Source: Mesostigma viride (taxonomy: Eukaryota; Streptophyta; Mesostigmatophyceae; Mesostigmatales; Mesostigmataceae). From it: a DNA stretch of 64,000 nt. Under the pieces are notes generated by a model that was not told the origin of the DNA, ran no database searches, and saw only the letters and a list, made by a program, of their open reading frames with translations. Of the stretch, positions 53,600-63,479 are shown piece by piece; position 1 is the first letter of the stretch; every line of letters starts with the position of its first letter. Location: NCBI GenBank assembly GCA_009746045.1, contig RPFO01001309.1, positions 176,539 to 240,538 on the forward strand, written 5' to 3'. The translations under genes and the position numbers were made by a program.

Positions 53600-53932
53600 C
53601 AATAATTAATCACGACTCACTAAGGAACCCAAGTCAGTCAAAGATTCGTTAAACAACCAGCCGACCCTACAGGACCCCAGTTAATTTCTCAGCTGGTGCA
53701 ACCAAATACGAATCTTTGCAAGCAAGTCGTATAAAACCTACAATTAATTTTTTCGGACCACTAATTAATAGCCACCGACCCTTATAAACAACCGGGCCAT
53801 CCAAGGAAAATTCAGGCGAACACATGAAACCCTTTGTACAGATCGCATTAGTCAGCCCACGTCGCAGACAGCCTTCCACATGCAGGCCAAGGCATAGCGG
53901 CCCTATCTTTCCCGCATGCGTTCATTAAACTA
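53600..53932. other. No gene identified
   Basis: This is AT-rich DNA after the LINE tail with only short frames. It ends where a SINE-like repeat begins. Confidence 0.4.
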
Positions 53933-54106
53933 TCAAGGAGACAACCAGCGCTGGCCAGAAATCGGGAGAATCCGGACCATGGTAGCTCGAGCCTGCCGTT
54001 ATCTTGTCCGCGTTTTCGAGTCGTTCAGGATGATGAATATGAATGGAGATGGACTGAATGTACGTAGCCTTGTGCATTGAAATTATGGCTGGCTTACGTG
54101 TAGAGC
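53933..54106 (+). mobile_element. SINE-like repeat, second long copy
   Basis: It starts TCAAGGAGACAACC and matches 46,911-47,076 over its length (GGCCAGAAATCGGGAGAATC, GATGATGAATATGAATGG, TGGCTGGCTTAC). A few indels lie around 54,020-54,070. A short ACTA may flank it, so the target duplication is not certain. Confidence 0.65.
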
Positions 54107-54457
54107 GACTAGATGACCTAGACGTCGGGGCCGGAAACAGCTTGCTTGATCAGGGCGTGTGTTTCGAGCCTAACTGACGCAGTCACGTGTCTATTAATTA
54201 ATTAATTAATTCAAGCCTACTAACTGGCCGGGAGTGTCTAGTGGTGAGCACCGTTGCTGCGATCGCTCTCCCACGATTCACGAGGAAATACCCGCAAATG
54301 GAAAACCACTGAAAAGGTCTAGCTTGTCAGTCATTACGTTAGCCATGCCATGATTTGTACATGCCCGCCTACTACAGGCACTATACGGCCAGCTGAGGCC
54401 TAGCATTTTTAGTCATGTACATGTGTGCCTATGATGATGAGCCACACTCCAGATGAT

Positions 54458-55661
54458 AAAATTAAAATTAAAATTAAAATTAAATTATAACATGCCTCCG
54501 TTGGGAGATCATGTAGCACATATTCCGTGATGGGTGGTGGAGTGGCGAGAGCCGCGTAATCGGACTAACCTAACGCTAATCTAGATAAATTAAATTAAAT
54601 TATAACATGCCTCCGTTGGGAGATCATGTAGCACATATTCCATGATGGATGGGTGGGGTGGAGGAAGCCGCGTAATCGAACTAACCTAACTCTAAGCTAT
54701 CTAGTCTAGAAAATCCTAACTACTCTACTCATCAAAACGCCTCCTCCTCTTGTGGGGAGGTGGCTTGCCCTCAGGGTCGGGCGTGTGAGCCTTGACAATC
54801 TTCTGCCACCGCGTCTTGTCCTGCATGGCAGTCCAAAGACGGGAGAGAGAGTGGATGCGGTGCTCAAACTGGGCTGCCCAGGACCACTAGGTCGTCCAGC
54901 AACATCTGTACGTAGTTCGTGACAGGTTTCCCTACCCTTTTGGGAATGCCCTTGGGGCCAGGCCAGGTCAGAATGTGTCGCCCTGGCTGGCCAAGCCGCG
55001 CTGGGGGCCGGCCAGACCGAGGGCGGTGTCGACCTGGCTGGTGCGAGCAAGGTGTCCTACAAATGCTATCCTACGCTGCCTAATCTCGTCCGAAATACGA
55101 GGCATACCATGATACAAAGACTCTGATGACGGGCGCTCGGAAAACCCTGCGTTCAGGACCTCATCGGAGCATCCTATAAACCGTGCCGTTGAGCCTTAGT
55201 AGCTGCCAGTTTGGGTGTGATTGTCCACGCCTCGGCGCCATACGTGAGCACCGTGAGGACGAGGACCTTGAAGAGCATGCGCTTGCGGTGCTCGCCCAGC
55301 CGGCCCTTCGAGCGCCAGTAGGTGTTGAGCGAACGGAGCCTGGCCCAGCCCCAGGCCGATGCGGGTGTCCACATCGTCTGAAGTGTCAGGAAGCCAACTC
55401 CCCAACAGTTTGAAGCGGTCGCGGAACGGGACCGTCGTCCCGTCGAGCAGGCGCGGCAGCGGTGGTGTACTGGAGGCCCCAATCACCATCGCCTCAGTTT
55501 TGACACTAATCTCCAACCCCACCGCCCGCGCCTCCAGGCCCAGACAGTCCAGCCAGGTCTGAATGTGCTCGGGGCCCGCGATGAGGGTGGTGTCATCCGC
55601 ATAAATCAGGTCGGCAAGGCGGTAACCAGGTCTAACCCCGCCGTGCTCTTTCTCGTTTAGG
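54458..55661 (-). mobile_element. LINE 3' fragment(s), minus strand, downstream member of a tandem pair
   Basis: Two successive 3' ends are present: 54,458-54,580 (AAAATT tail, hairpin at 54,491-54,513) and 54,581 onward (AAATT tail, hairpin at 54,606-54,628). Broken frames upstream include the end of the RT domain and the C-terminus. They resemble the neighbour at 55,662-56,927 (LTYGAEAW, the primer-grip/thumb region). A 5' truncation lies at about 55,661, abutting the next copy. Confidence 0.75.
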
Positions 55662-56927
55662 GTAATCTAGCTAGTCTAGAAAAATCCTAACTACCCTACT
55701 CATCAAAACGCCTCCTCCGCTTGGGGGGAGGTGGTTTGCCCACAGGGTTGGGCGTGTGAGCCTTGACAATCCTCTTCCACCGCGTCTTGTTCTGCATGGC
55801 AGTCCAAAGAAGGGAAAGAGAGTGGATGCGGTATTCAAACTGGGCTGGGACCAGTAGGTCATCCAGCAACATCTGTACGTAGTTCGTGACATGTTTACCT
55901 ACCTTTTAATTTGGCAATGCCCTTGGGGCCAGGCCAGGTCAGAATGTGCCGCCCTGGCTGGCCAAGCCGCTGGGGGCCGGCCAGACCAAGGGCCGGGTGT
56001 CGACCTGGCTGGTGCGAGCAAGGTGTCCTACAAATGCTATCTTACGCTGTCTAATCTCGTCCGAAATGCGAGCCATGCCCTGATACAAAGACTCTGATGA
56101 CGGGCGCTTGGAAAACCCTACGTTCAGGACCTGTCGGAGCATCCTGCATGTAAACTGTGCCGTCTACTAGCTAGATATGCCAGTTTGGGTGTGACTGTCC
56201 ACGCCTCGGCGCCATACGTGAGCACCGTGAGGACGAGGACCTTGAAGAGCATGCGCTTGCGGTGTTCGCCCAGCCGGCCCTTCGATCGCCAGACTGTAGG
56301 TGTTGAGCGAACGGAGCCTAGCCCAGGCCAGGCCAATGCGGGTGTCCACATCGTCGGCGGTGTCAGGGAGCCAGCTCCCCAACAGTTTGAAGCGGTCGCG
56401 GAACGGGACCGTCGTCCCGTCGAGCAGGCGCGGCAGCCGGGCGGTGTACTGGAGGCCCCAATCACCATCCCCTCAGTTTTGACGGCACTAATCTCCAACC
56501 CCACCGCCCTCGCCTCCAGGCCCAGACAGTCCAGCCAGGTCTGAATGTGCTCGGGGCGCGCGATGAGGGTGGTGTCATCCGCATAAATCAGGTCGGCAAG
56601 GCGGTAACCAGGTCTAACCCCGCCGTGCTCTTTCTCATTAAGGATGTCCAAGCCTGGCTCGAACCCCAGTAAAGAAAGAGCAGTAAAGCGCGCACGTGCT
56701 TGGCGCATGACGTGATCCACGACAATAATGAACAGGTATGGGGACAGGACACAACCTTGCCACACCCCGTGGTGAAGGGGGAATGGTGGGGTGGTGCCTT
56801 CCGCAGTCCGCACTACTGCCTGTGAGCCCTCATACAGCCGGCGAATGGCAGCAATAAAAGCAGGTGGCACTCGATCCAGCGCTAGGATGGCCCAAAGAGC
56901 TTCCCAGAGGACCGTGTCAAAGGCTTC
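55662..56927 (-). mobile_element. LINE with reverse transcriptase domain, 5' truncated
   Basis: This is the upstream member of the tandem pair. It starts abruptly at 56,927 inside the RT domain with EAFDTVLWEAL and lacks its own 3' tail at the left end. It includes RT, the post-RT domain (RQRKIAFVGHLARTSQVD) and the C-terminal segment (HSLSLLWTAMQNKTRWKRIV). Frameshifts make it inactive. Confidence 0.85.
56124..56870 (-). pseudogene. LINE reverse transcriptase fragment
   Basis: The frame shows RRLYEGSQAVVRT, the LINE motif GVWQGCVLSPYLFIIVVDHV, the catalytic box YADDTTLIA, and VGLEISAVKTEGMV (the L-x-x-N/S-x-x-K-T/S-E motif). After a frameshift within the frame it ends with VLTVLTYGAEAWTVTPKL. 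The start codon given by the frame is not real, since coding continues upstream to 56,927. The protein would copy LINE RNA at nicked target DNA. Confidence 0.88.
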
Positions 56928-57188
56928 AGATGATGCCTAGCTTTATTTAATTATGCAGTGCCCATGCAGGGAGTCACTCTCTGCTGAGAAGCCCTGCCCT
57001 AGCTCTTGCATAGCTATGCTGATCTTCCCCCCCATGACAGGGCTCCCCCTTCGCTGGGCATAGCTTGATAGATCATGGGGCGGCAGGTGTCCTGGGGCAC
57101 CTAGAGCAAGGGTCGTTTACATTCCCACCCTTGCATGCAGGAATTAGCTTAGAATGTATTATAGGCTCATATGCCCCCTCTCTGGGCT

Positions 57189-57714
57189 ATTAATTAATTA
57201 ATTAGGAACATAACTCCGTTGGGAGTATCTGTAGCACATATCCCTGAGAAGGGGCATATGGCTTTTAATACATTGAGCTGGTGGCCATGAGTTTGCTCAG
57301 TTGGCCATGTCTGTCAAGTGAGCAAACTCAAAGTATGCACATTTTGCGTCCTACGTGTCAATTTATACATGTCTTGGGTTATTTTATGGGTTGTCATGCA
57401 TTGTGGCGGAGTTTGGTACCTAGTGGGGGTTGGAAACACACCCCTTGACTATAGAGACCCACTAAAGCCCCATAAATCATGCAATTTGCACAGTCACACC
57501 ATGTGGACATGAAAGTGCATGTTTTATTCTAGTTAGGTTTATCATTAGTTAAGGCTTATATTATGCATAAACACCAAAGATAATCGATAAACAACAAATT
57601 GTTGAATTTCTTCCCACACTGCAATAACATATTTGACAAAAACAGATCACTTATGCCAACCAAGTGATGCAACCCACAGATGGAACTTAAACCGTGACCA
57701 TTTGGTTCACTAGA
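57189..57714. other. LINE tail remnant and non-genic DNA
   Basis: AATT repeats (57,189-57,204) and a minus-strand hairpin (57,209-57,229) form a 3' LINE end with little else attached. From 57,240 the sequence is AT-rich and probably includes the 3' flank of the minus-strand gene at 57,849-61,602. Confidence 0.45.
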
Positions 57715-57806
57715 CTAGTCCACAGACGTATCAGATTCAGATGTGGCACTGTCCTCAGCACTGGGCTCCTCATCCTCAGACTCTTCCCCCTCACTTGCCT
57801 GATCGC
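57715..57806 (-). other. Possible acidic C-terminal coding tail in another frame
   Basis: Just downstream of the DUF7869-like gene's stop, a minus-strand frame codes GSDQASEGEESEDEEPSAED and then SATSESDTSVD before a TAG. This is a typical acidic terminal tail. It is two bases out of phase with the preceding exon and no good intron joins them. It may be an old C-terminus cut off by a frameshift, or an alternative exon. Confidence 0.35.
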
Positions 57807-57848
57807 TGCCCGGGGAATCGACGGGCGCGCTACGGCGGCACCCCCTAG

Positions 57849-60800
57849 TTAGCTGCTGCCTACGCTCAGGGGGGCTGGAGGGGCCACACGCTCGTCTCTA
57901 GCTGTATTACTCAAGAGCTCCTGCCCGGCATTGTGGTCCGTGGCTAGAAGCTCGGGCAGCACAGCACCTGGGCAAGAACAAAGGACTGCTTGTAGATCAT
58001 CATACGGAAGCACGTCCTTCTCACCGTCATCCCACAGCACGGCGGCCAAGCGAGAGCCCGCGTCTATTGCTGTTACCCTACCGTGAAATCTTTTTTTGCC
58101 AGCTCCCACAGCATACCATCTACAGATGGGAGTGGACACCATGATACCATCCGCTACCCGCTTCTCCCAAGCCTCGCTGTTCCTAGCCCTAGCAGCTGCT
58201 GCATTCTTGTACTCTGCAAAACAAAGTCTGTCATCCTTCACTACTTGTTGCAGGGCATCTACAGTGGCTGCAGCCAGGCACCCCCCCTTTGTAAGCTTTA
58301 CGGTGTTTGGCTTCGCCTTGGTGGGCCCTGGCCACGACGAAAGGAGCACGTCCCCCTTGGGCACCGCATACACATGGACGGGCAATGATGATGACACCGG
58401 TACGCCGGCAGATGATGGATGCCACCTGAGCCACTTGGCAGCGTAGTGATCAGCATGAAAACATTCTACCAAGACGGTCGTGTCCCCTGGCGCAGGCGTC
58501 TTGTGGACTACACCGTACAGAGCAGGTGTCCACGTAAACTTGGTGTTGCCTTCAGCCAAACAAGGATGGGCTACAATAACTGGGTGCCCCTCTTCAAGGC
58601 CTACAGACGCTTGGGCTGCAGCTATGTCGAAGGCTATGGCCCTATTCGCCTCATCCCACTGCGCCTGCGTAAAGCCCGCATGTCGTACAGAAGGCACCAA
58701 CGGCTCTACAGCAGCCGCGATGGCCAAAGCCAGTTCCTCCTCCTCGTATGTTGCTGCTGGCAGAGGCGTCGGCGCACTGCGCGGGGAAGGGCGGGGCCAT
58801 TCAGGAGGCCTCCACTCCGCGGGGACAGTGTCAATGCCCTTGGGGACCTTTGGCCAAAATTCTGCCCACCGGATCAACCGGTTCACCTTTGTCTTCGCGT
58901 CGACGAAATACTGAGCCCACACGGTACCATGCAGCCCGCCCACGAATAGCTTGATTCTTGGGATGTTCTCCTGCATGCATGGGCAGAGCAGTGCGACATG
59001 GACAAGGAGTACTTAAGTCGAGCATATCCGAGGCCAAATTTAGATAAGGTTGCACCAATGGACAAAGAATACATCAAATAACCAAGAGGTATGACGAGTA
59101 ATGAAAGCAAACTTGGTAGCAAATGCTTACAGCTTCACCATGATTCAAATTACTCACCTCCAGGTATCGCAGGTTGAGACCAGCCAGCAGGGGCCCTGCG
59201 GTCGCGCAAGGAATGTCCGGATCAAACACGCGAATGCCATACAGGGGACGCCCCTGCTGATCATAGGCGAGAACACGCCCTGAGAGTACACCATCTGGCC
59301 GCGGCTGCGTGACGATGTAGCACTGGTAGCTCATCCACACCTCTGGGTTGCCTTGCACTTTCCGAAATGAGGTGTGGTGGCAGCGAGCAGCCTTGCCAGT
59401 CCGCGTAGGGAGACCATCTTCAGAGTCAGCGCTTGGAGGCATGTAGTCTAGTGCCATGCTCCAGCCAGCTAAGTTTGGTTCCTTCCGGTGCAGCAGCCAG
59501 GCCGCGACATCATACACGCAGCCTAAAACCTTCACCCGGGTCCCAGCTGGAGTCTTGGCGCTCATGTCTTCAGCTGCCACCACGTCCGCATGCTCAAAAG
59601 CGCTCAAGATGGCATCAAAGAAGTCGTCAGGCGCACCGTAGACAACCACGTCCTTGCCACGTCCACTCTTGGCCACCGTTGCCCACAAGTGGCCGAAGCG
59701 CTGGTCAGGATCAACGTGAGAATGCCCACGCATCAACCTGTGGATGTGAACCTTGTCGAAGCGGCCATCCTCCACCAACTTGGCTGCCCAGAGCAATACG
59801 GTGTCATTCCTGTTCTCGCTCCCTCCGTCCAGCTGAAAATGGGCTTCCGTTGGACGAGGCTGGCTGGCAGCCTCCCACGACTTGGCCGCCTCCCAGTCAG
59901 CCAACATGCACTCTAGCATCGTGCACGTCACGCTGCCAGACTGCCCATGTACCTCCACCCATGGCCACACGGGAAAAAACGTCGAGGTGCCACCCAATAT
60001 GATGCCGCAATACAAACTGAATTCAAGGCATTTAGCCCGATTCTGCTCCCAGCCCTTAGGTGCATTAGCTACCAGGGGTGACAAGGTCTTGGTGCTGTCA
60101 ATCTTGTCTAAGCAGAAAAGCAAGATTAGCCCCTTGATCGCCAGGCGGCACAGCCTCGCGTACTCACGTCTTTCGCGGCGGACCAAAGCCATGTGCTTCC
60201 GGCGCTCCAGGTCATAGCGTTTTCGCCGCTCTCCAGAACCGGCACCTCGGCGCAGCGTCCGCAAAAGAACGCACGTCTGGCAGACACCCACATTCCTCGT
60301 GTACTCCAGCATGCGAATCTTAGGACTACCTGGCCAATAGTTTCCAAGGGCTACTTGCTTCCAGCATTTCATAAAGGGACTGTAGCTGAGACATAGAGAC
60401 TTGAACAGGGCCTCATCTTCCCCGCATTCTAACCTGAGGTCCTCCTTGTACTCGTGTTCCCAGCATTGCTTCATATTCAAGTCACCCAAGAGAATCTCGT
60501 TGGCCGCTCTCGCAGGGTCGTAGTCCCCACATTCCTTTGCGAAGTCCATCTGCCACGCTGCACACCACTCCTTCGCCGAAGAGCCGCCCGGATGCTTGGC
60601 GACATCGGCCAGGTCCTCCTCAGTGAGCCCATGATAATCCAAGACATCCCCATCCACCGGCATGGAGAAACTGGCCGCCGCCTGTGCAAGGTAAGTGCGC
60701 CAAACCGAATGCTGAATGCCCAACAGCTGCCGCATGGCCCGATGACAGCATTTGACCTCGATGATGTCGTTCCCCACAGGCACGTCCAGAATAAGTGGCA

Positions 60801-61602
60801 CGTTGACGTCATAGGATTTTTGGCTCCCCCCGGGAGCTGCAAAAGTCCAACCAACAAGCACCCCCAAAGCAAAGCGGAAAACATGTTATTCAACATAACA
60901 CGTACCGACATGATAGCTTGGCCCCTAGTTAGCTGGCACCCTTACTAGCCATAACAGCATGTGTACTAGTTATTTAGGTCTCTTTTACTTACTACTCAGC
61001 CGTAACAACGAAACGTCCCAGCAAAACAGAAAATTTCGCCATTACGACGCCTAGAAAAACGTGTAAGGGCTGAAAAAGCCGGATGGCGTTCGTGCTCGGA
61101 GTAGTGGCCTTTCACAGATTGGAAGCATTGCAAAGAAAATCAATGCAAGAACATGCTTGACATACGCAGAAAATGGCGTTCTAATTTACTGGACACCTGG
61201 AACAATGCAAGATTCAAAGCCATAGGATCAGGGTCTTCCATGGCCCAGCTACTAGGGGCGCGGATGTCTATAACTAGGGTACCAGTTTACAACATAACGA
61301 AAAAAGAACGAACCTGGTTCCTTTATTACGATATGCTGAACCCCTGCCCTTTGAAGCAGCGACGTCACGAAGTCTTGACGCAAGCTCTGGTTGTGTGCTA
61401 GCCAGAATAGTTGCCTAGCCGCAGGCGGAACCGACACTAGTCTAATGGCATGCCGGGGATCTCGCAAGCACCTTGCACTACACTTGCAATCTATGGATAG
61501 ATCTTCATTGATAGATCTTGGGTCAATACGAGATGCGTATGTGACCAATGCTGAGCGCCTTCCGGGCTTTGCAGCACGAAGATTCTGGGCTGATTCATCC
61601 AT
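57849..61602 (-). CDS. RNase H-fold transposase-like protein (DUF7869-like) with Tudor-like C-terminus
   Basis: Exons on the minus strand: 61602-61283 (tentative), 60823-59158, 58970-57849, joined in phase for 1,035 residues. The 59,158/58,970 intron has GTGAGT and TGCAG sites. The first junction (ACTG/GTACCC to GGAG/C) is inferred. Exon 1 has a cysteine cluster, CKCSARC, and a helical stretch. Exon 2 has CHRAMRQLLGIQHSVWRTYL, a long basic helix (RRKRYDLERRKHMALVRRER), the Asp motif HFQLDGGSENRND, and HRLMRGHSHVDPDQRFGHLW, equivalent to the GHTHEDIDQxFS box. Exon 3 ends with a Tudor/Agenet-like fold, RFHGRVTAIDAGSRLAAVLW plus DDGEKDVLPYDDL. Such proteins are found widely in repeat-rich eukaryote genomes and are taken to be transposon-derived; activity is unproven. 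No frameshift is visible, which suggests recent or retained function. Confidence 0.7.
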
Positions 61603-61657
61603 GATAGTTGCTTATGATGCCTGATGAGGATGCCATTCATTATCGAAATAAATACTG

Positions 61658-61693
61658 AGCACGCCGCGGTTGCAAGGCGGCAACCGCGGCGTG
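61658..61693. repeat. Perfect 15 bp inverted repeat, 6 bp spacer
   Basis: The arms GCACGCCGCGGTTGC and GCAACCGCGGCGTGC flank AAGGCG. It lies about 55 bp upstream of the minus-strand gene's start codon. It may be a transposon end, a regulatory palindrome or part of the adjacent foldback complex. Confidence 0.85.
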
Positions 61694-61838
61694 CCCTTGC
61701 TCATGGTGGCGACGAATCCTTTCTGGCCTGCGCTGGCTGTCTCCTTGATCTGGATCGGCTGTGCCGCATGCAGGCTGCTGAGGCCGGGTTCCCCGGCTAT
61801 GAAGGTCGTAGCCAGCCGCCAGGTCGCAGGCTCGTAGC

Positions 61839-62390
61839 CCATTCTGTAGCCGGGCTATAGCCAGGCTACCGACCAGGCTATAGCCTGCTCTTGCCCAAGC
61901 CATTTTCCCTGGTTATTGTACGGTGCTGAGCTATGATTGGGCTACGAACGGTTACACTAGAGACCTGAACTTTGTAACCGTTCGTAGCCCAATCGTAGCT
62001 AAGCACCCTTTTTTGTAACCGTTCGTAGCCCAATCATAGCTCAGCACCTCTTTTGTAACCGTTCGTAGCCGGGCTATAGCCAGGCTACCGACCAGGCTAT
62101 AGCCTGCTCTTGCCCAAGCCATTTTCTCTGGTTATTGTACGGTGCTGAGCTATGATTGGGCTACGAACGGTTACAAAAAAGGGTGCTGAGCTATGATTGG
62201 GCTACGAACGGTTACACTAGAGACCTGAACTTTGTAACCGTTCGTAGCCCAATCGTAGCTAAGCACCCTTTTTTGTAACCGTTCGTAGCCCAATCATAGC
62301 TCAGCACCGTACAATAACCAGGGAAAATGGCTTGGGCAAGAGCAGGCTATAGCCTGGTCGGTAGCCTGGCTATAGCCCGGCTACAGAATG
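61839..62390. repeat. Large foldback palindrome with ~116 bp perfect arms
   Basis: The outer arms 61,839-61,955 and 62,273-62,390 are exact inverted copies, running from CCATTCTGTAGCC to ATTGGGCTACGAACGGTTACA. Inside, the word GTAACCGTTCGTAGCCCAAT recurs in both orientations. An 80 bp block (61,966-62,047) is directly repeated at 62,226-62,308, and a third partial arm lies at 62,060-62,175. CTATAGCC/GGCTATAG words continue beyond 62,400. No coding frame is present. It separates two divergently oriented genes. Confidence 0.92.
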
Positions 62391-62602
62391 GCCTGGTCGG
62401 TAGCCTGGCTATAGCGCATACCGGTAGCCTCTCTGTAGCATAGATGATCGACCTGGACTTGGACATTTTGGCGCTAAACAGAAAATGGCTGGGCTACGAC
62501 CTGGCTATAGACACGTGCCTGCCAGCCCTACCGGCCGGCTACCAGGCGCACACAGCCAGAGACGCGCGCGTCATTTAAATTTCGACACGGCTATAGACAG
62601 CA

Positions 62603-62677
62603 ATGGGCTCTGCACAGGCGCACACACGACAGACATCGCGGACGCACACACGACAGACATCGCGGACGCTAGTTTCC
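62603..62677 (+). repeat. Short tandem repeat upstream of the zinc-finger gene
   Basis: The motif CGACAGACATCGCGGACGC occurs twice in tandem (about 62,625-62,670), with CGCACACA before each copy. It would lie in the 5' leader if translation starts at 62,678. Confidence 0.7.
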
Positions 62678-63211
62678 ATGGAGGACATTCCCCTGCAATT
62701 ATGTGGGGGTTGTCCTGAGTTGACAGGAGCTGCCCATAAGTGCACATGCGGTGTGTGGATGCACGGGATTTGTGGCATCGGCCAGGGAGAAGAGGGGTAT
62801 GGCCAAGTGAGGATCTGCACGAAATGCCAGCAGGGGGGCGAGACTAAAAAACAGGACAAGCCACAGCCGGCGGGCCCCACTAAAGCCGCCTGTGATGAGG
62901 ATAAAGACGATGACAAAGAGGAAGCTGAGGACATGGCCCTCCTAGCCGGCGAGCAGGCCATACTAGAAGGGGATGGCCTGGACGATGTAGACGCCTACTT
63001 GTTAGGCAAGACGGGCAGAACCGGCAAGCACGTGATGGATGCCACGGGCAAAAAGCAGGTCGGTAAGCGGACGGAATACTGTATGACATGCTCTTGTTCT
63101 TCCCTTCCTCCTTGGGGATGCAAATCATCTTATCGCTGCCCTGTTTTGAGAAATCTGTATGAGCATTGCTACAGCGCCTTTGGGATGCAAATCATCTTAT
63201 TGCTGCCCTGA
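62678..63211 (+). CDS. Small cysteine-rich zinc-finger protein, 3' end uncertain
   Basis: ATG 62,678 has a good eukaryotic context (TTTCCATGGAG), and an in-frame upstream start at 62,603 (a non-AUG-rich repeat region) is less likely. The protein opens MEDIPLQLCGGC and shows CGGC...CTCGVWMHGIC...CTKCQ, a PHD/RING-like C-x2-C, C-x-C, H-x2-C, C-x2-C zinc pattern. Lys-rich and acidic stretches follow (DEDKDDDKEEAEDM). A donor (GTCG/GTAAGC) at 63,062/63,063 suggests that the reading past there, which runs into a tandem duplication, is not coding. Transposase-type genes in repeat-rich genomes often travel with such fingers. Function is unknown. Confidence 0.5.
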   Translation: MEDIPLQLCGGCPELTGAAHKCTCGVWMHGICGIGQGEEGYGQVRICTKCQQGGETKKQDKPQPAGPTKAACDEDKDDDKEEAEDMALLAGEQAILEGDGLDDVDAYLLGKTGRTGKHVMDATGKKQVGKRTEYCMTCSCSSLPPWGCKSSYRCPVLRNLYEHCYSAFGMQIILLLP

Positions 63212-63245
63212 TTTGAGAAATCTGTATGAGAAACGCTACAGCGCC
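63114..63245 (+). repeat. 66 bp tandem duplication
   Basis: Both copies contain GGGATGCAAATCATCTTAT, CTGCCCTG and GAGAAATCTGTATGAG, and both end GCTACAGCGCCT. The first lies at 63,114-63,179 and the second at 63,180-63,245. They differ at about six positions, and the second abuts the MITE that follows. Confidence 0.9.
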
Positions 63246-63374
63246 TGGCAAGCCAAAAAAAAAAATTTCCCCTCGCGGGGGGCTCCGCTACGGCCCAAAG
63301 GCGGCGGCTCCGCTTTGCCTTTGCCGTTTTCCAGCGCCCCCGCGAGGGTAAATTTTTTTTTTGGCTTGCCAGGC
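63244..63374. mobile_element. 130 bp MITE with ~40 bp terminal inverted repeats
   Basis: Both ends run GCCTGGCAAGCC, then a poly(A) of 11, then TTT(C/A)CCCTCGCGGGGG. The arms differ at about two positions. ACAG lies on both sides and may be a target duplication. The centre is GC-rich and non-coding. The element could fold into a single hairpin. Confidence 0.8.
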
Positions 63375-63479
63375 ACAGTTCTTGTCGTTGCATTACTAAA
63401 AGGAGTTAGGGTGTCATGGGTTGTCCGGCGTTTGTATAAACCCCCTCAAAATTAGGGTTGGTGGTTTAACAACACGTCA

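Larger units (their letters stand above)
54340..57188 (+). mobile_element. Second SINE-like copy, split by a LINE block
   Basis: The 5' part (54,340-54,457) ends GAGCCACACTCCAGATGAT. The 3' part (56,928-57,188) starts AGATGATGCCTAGCTTTA. Together they equal the uninterrupted copy at 49,530-49,905. The DNA between (54,458-56,927) is LINE sequence, so AGATGAT is its target-site duplication. The 3' end of this copy is itself cut by a minus-strand LINE tail at 57,187-57,229. Confidence 0.8.

Noticed and set aside
57842-60945. Direct repeat CCCCTAGTTAGCTG at both sides of the transposase-like gene's main exons as a target duplication
   Set aside because: One copy overlaps the coding end of exon 3 and the other lies in the first intron, so it cannot border the whole gene. 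It is probably coincidence.
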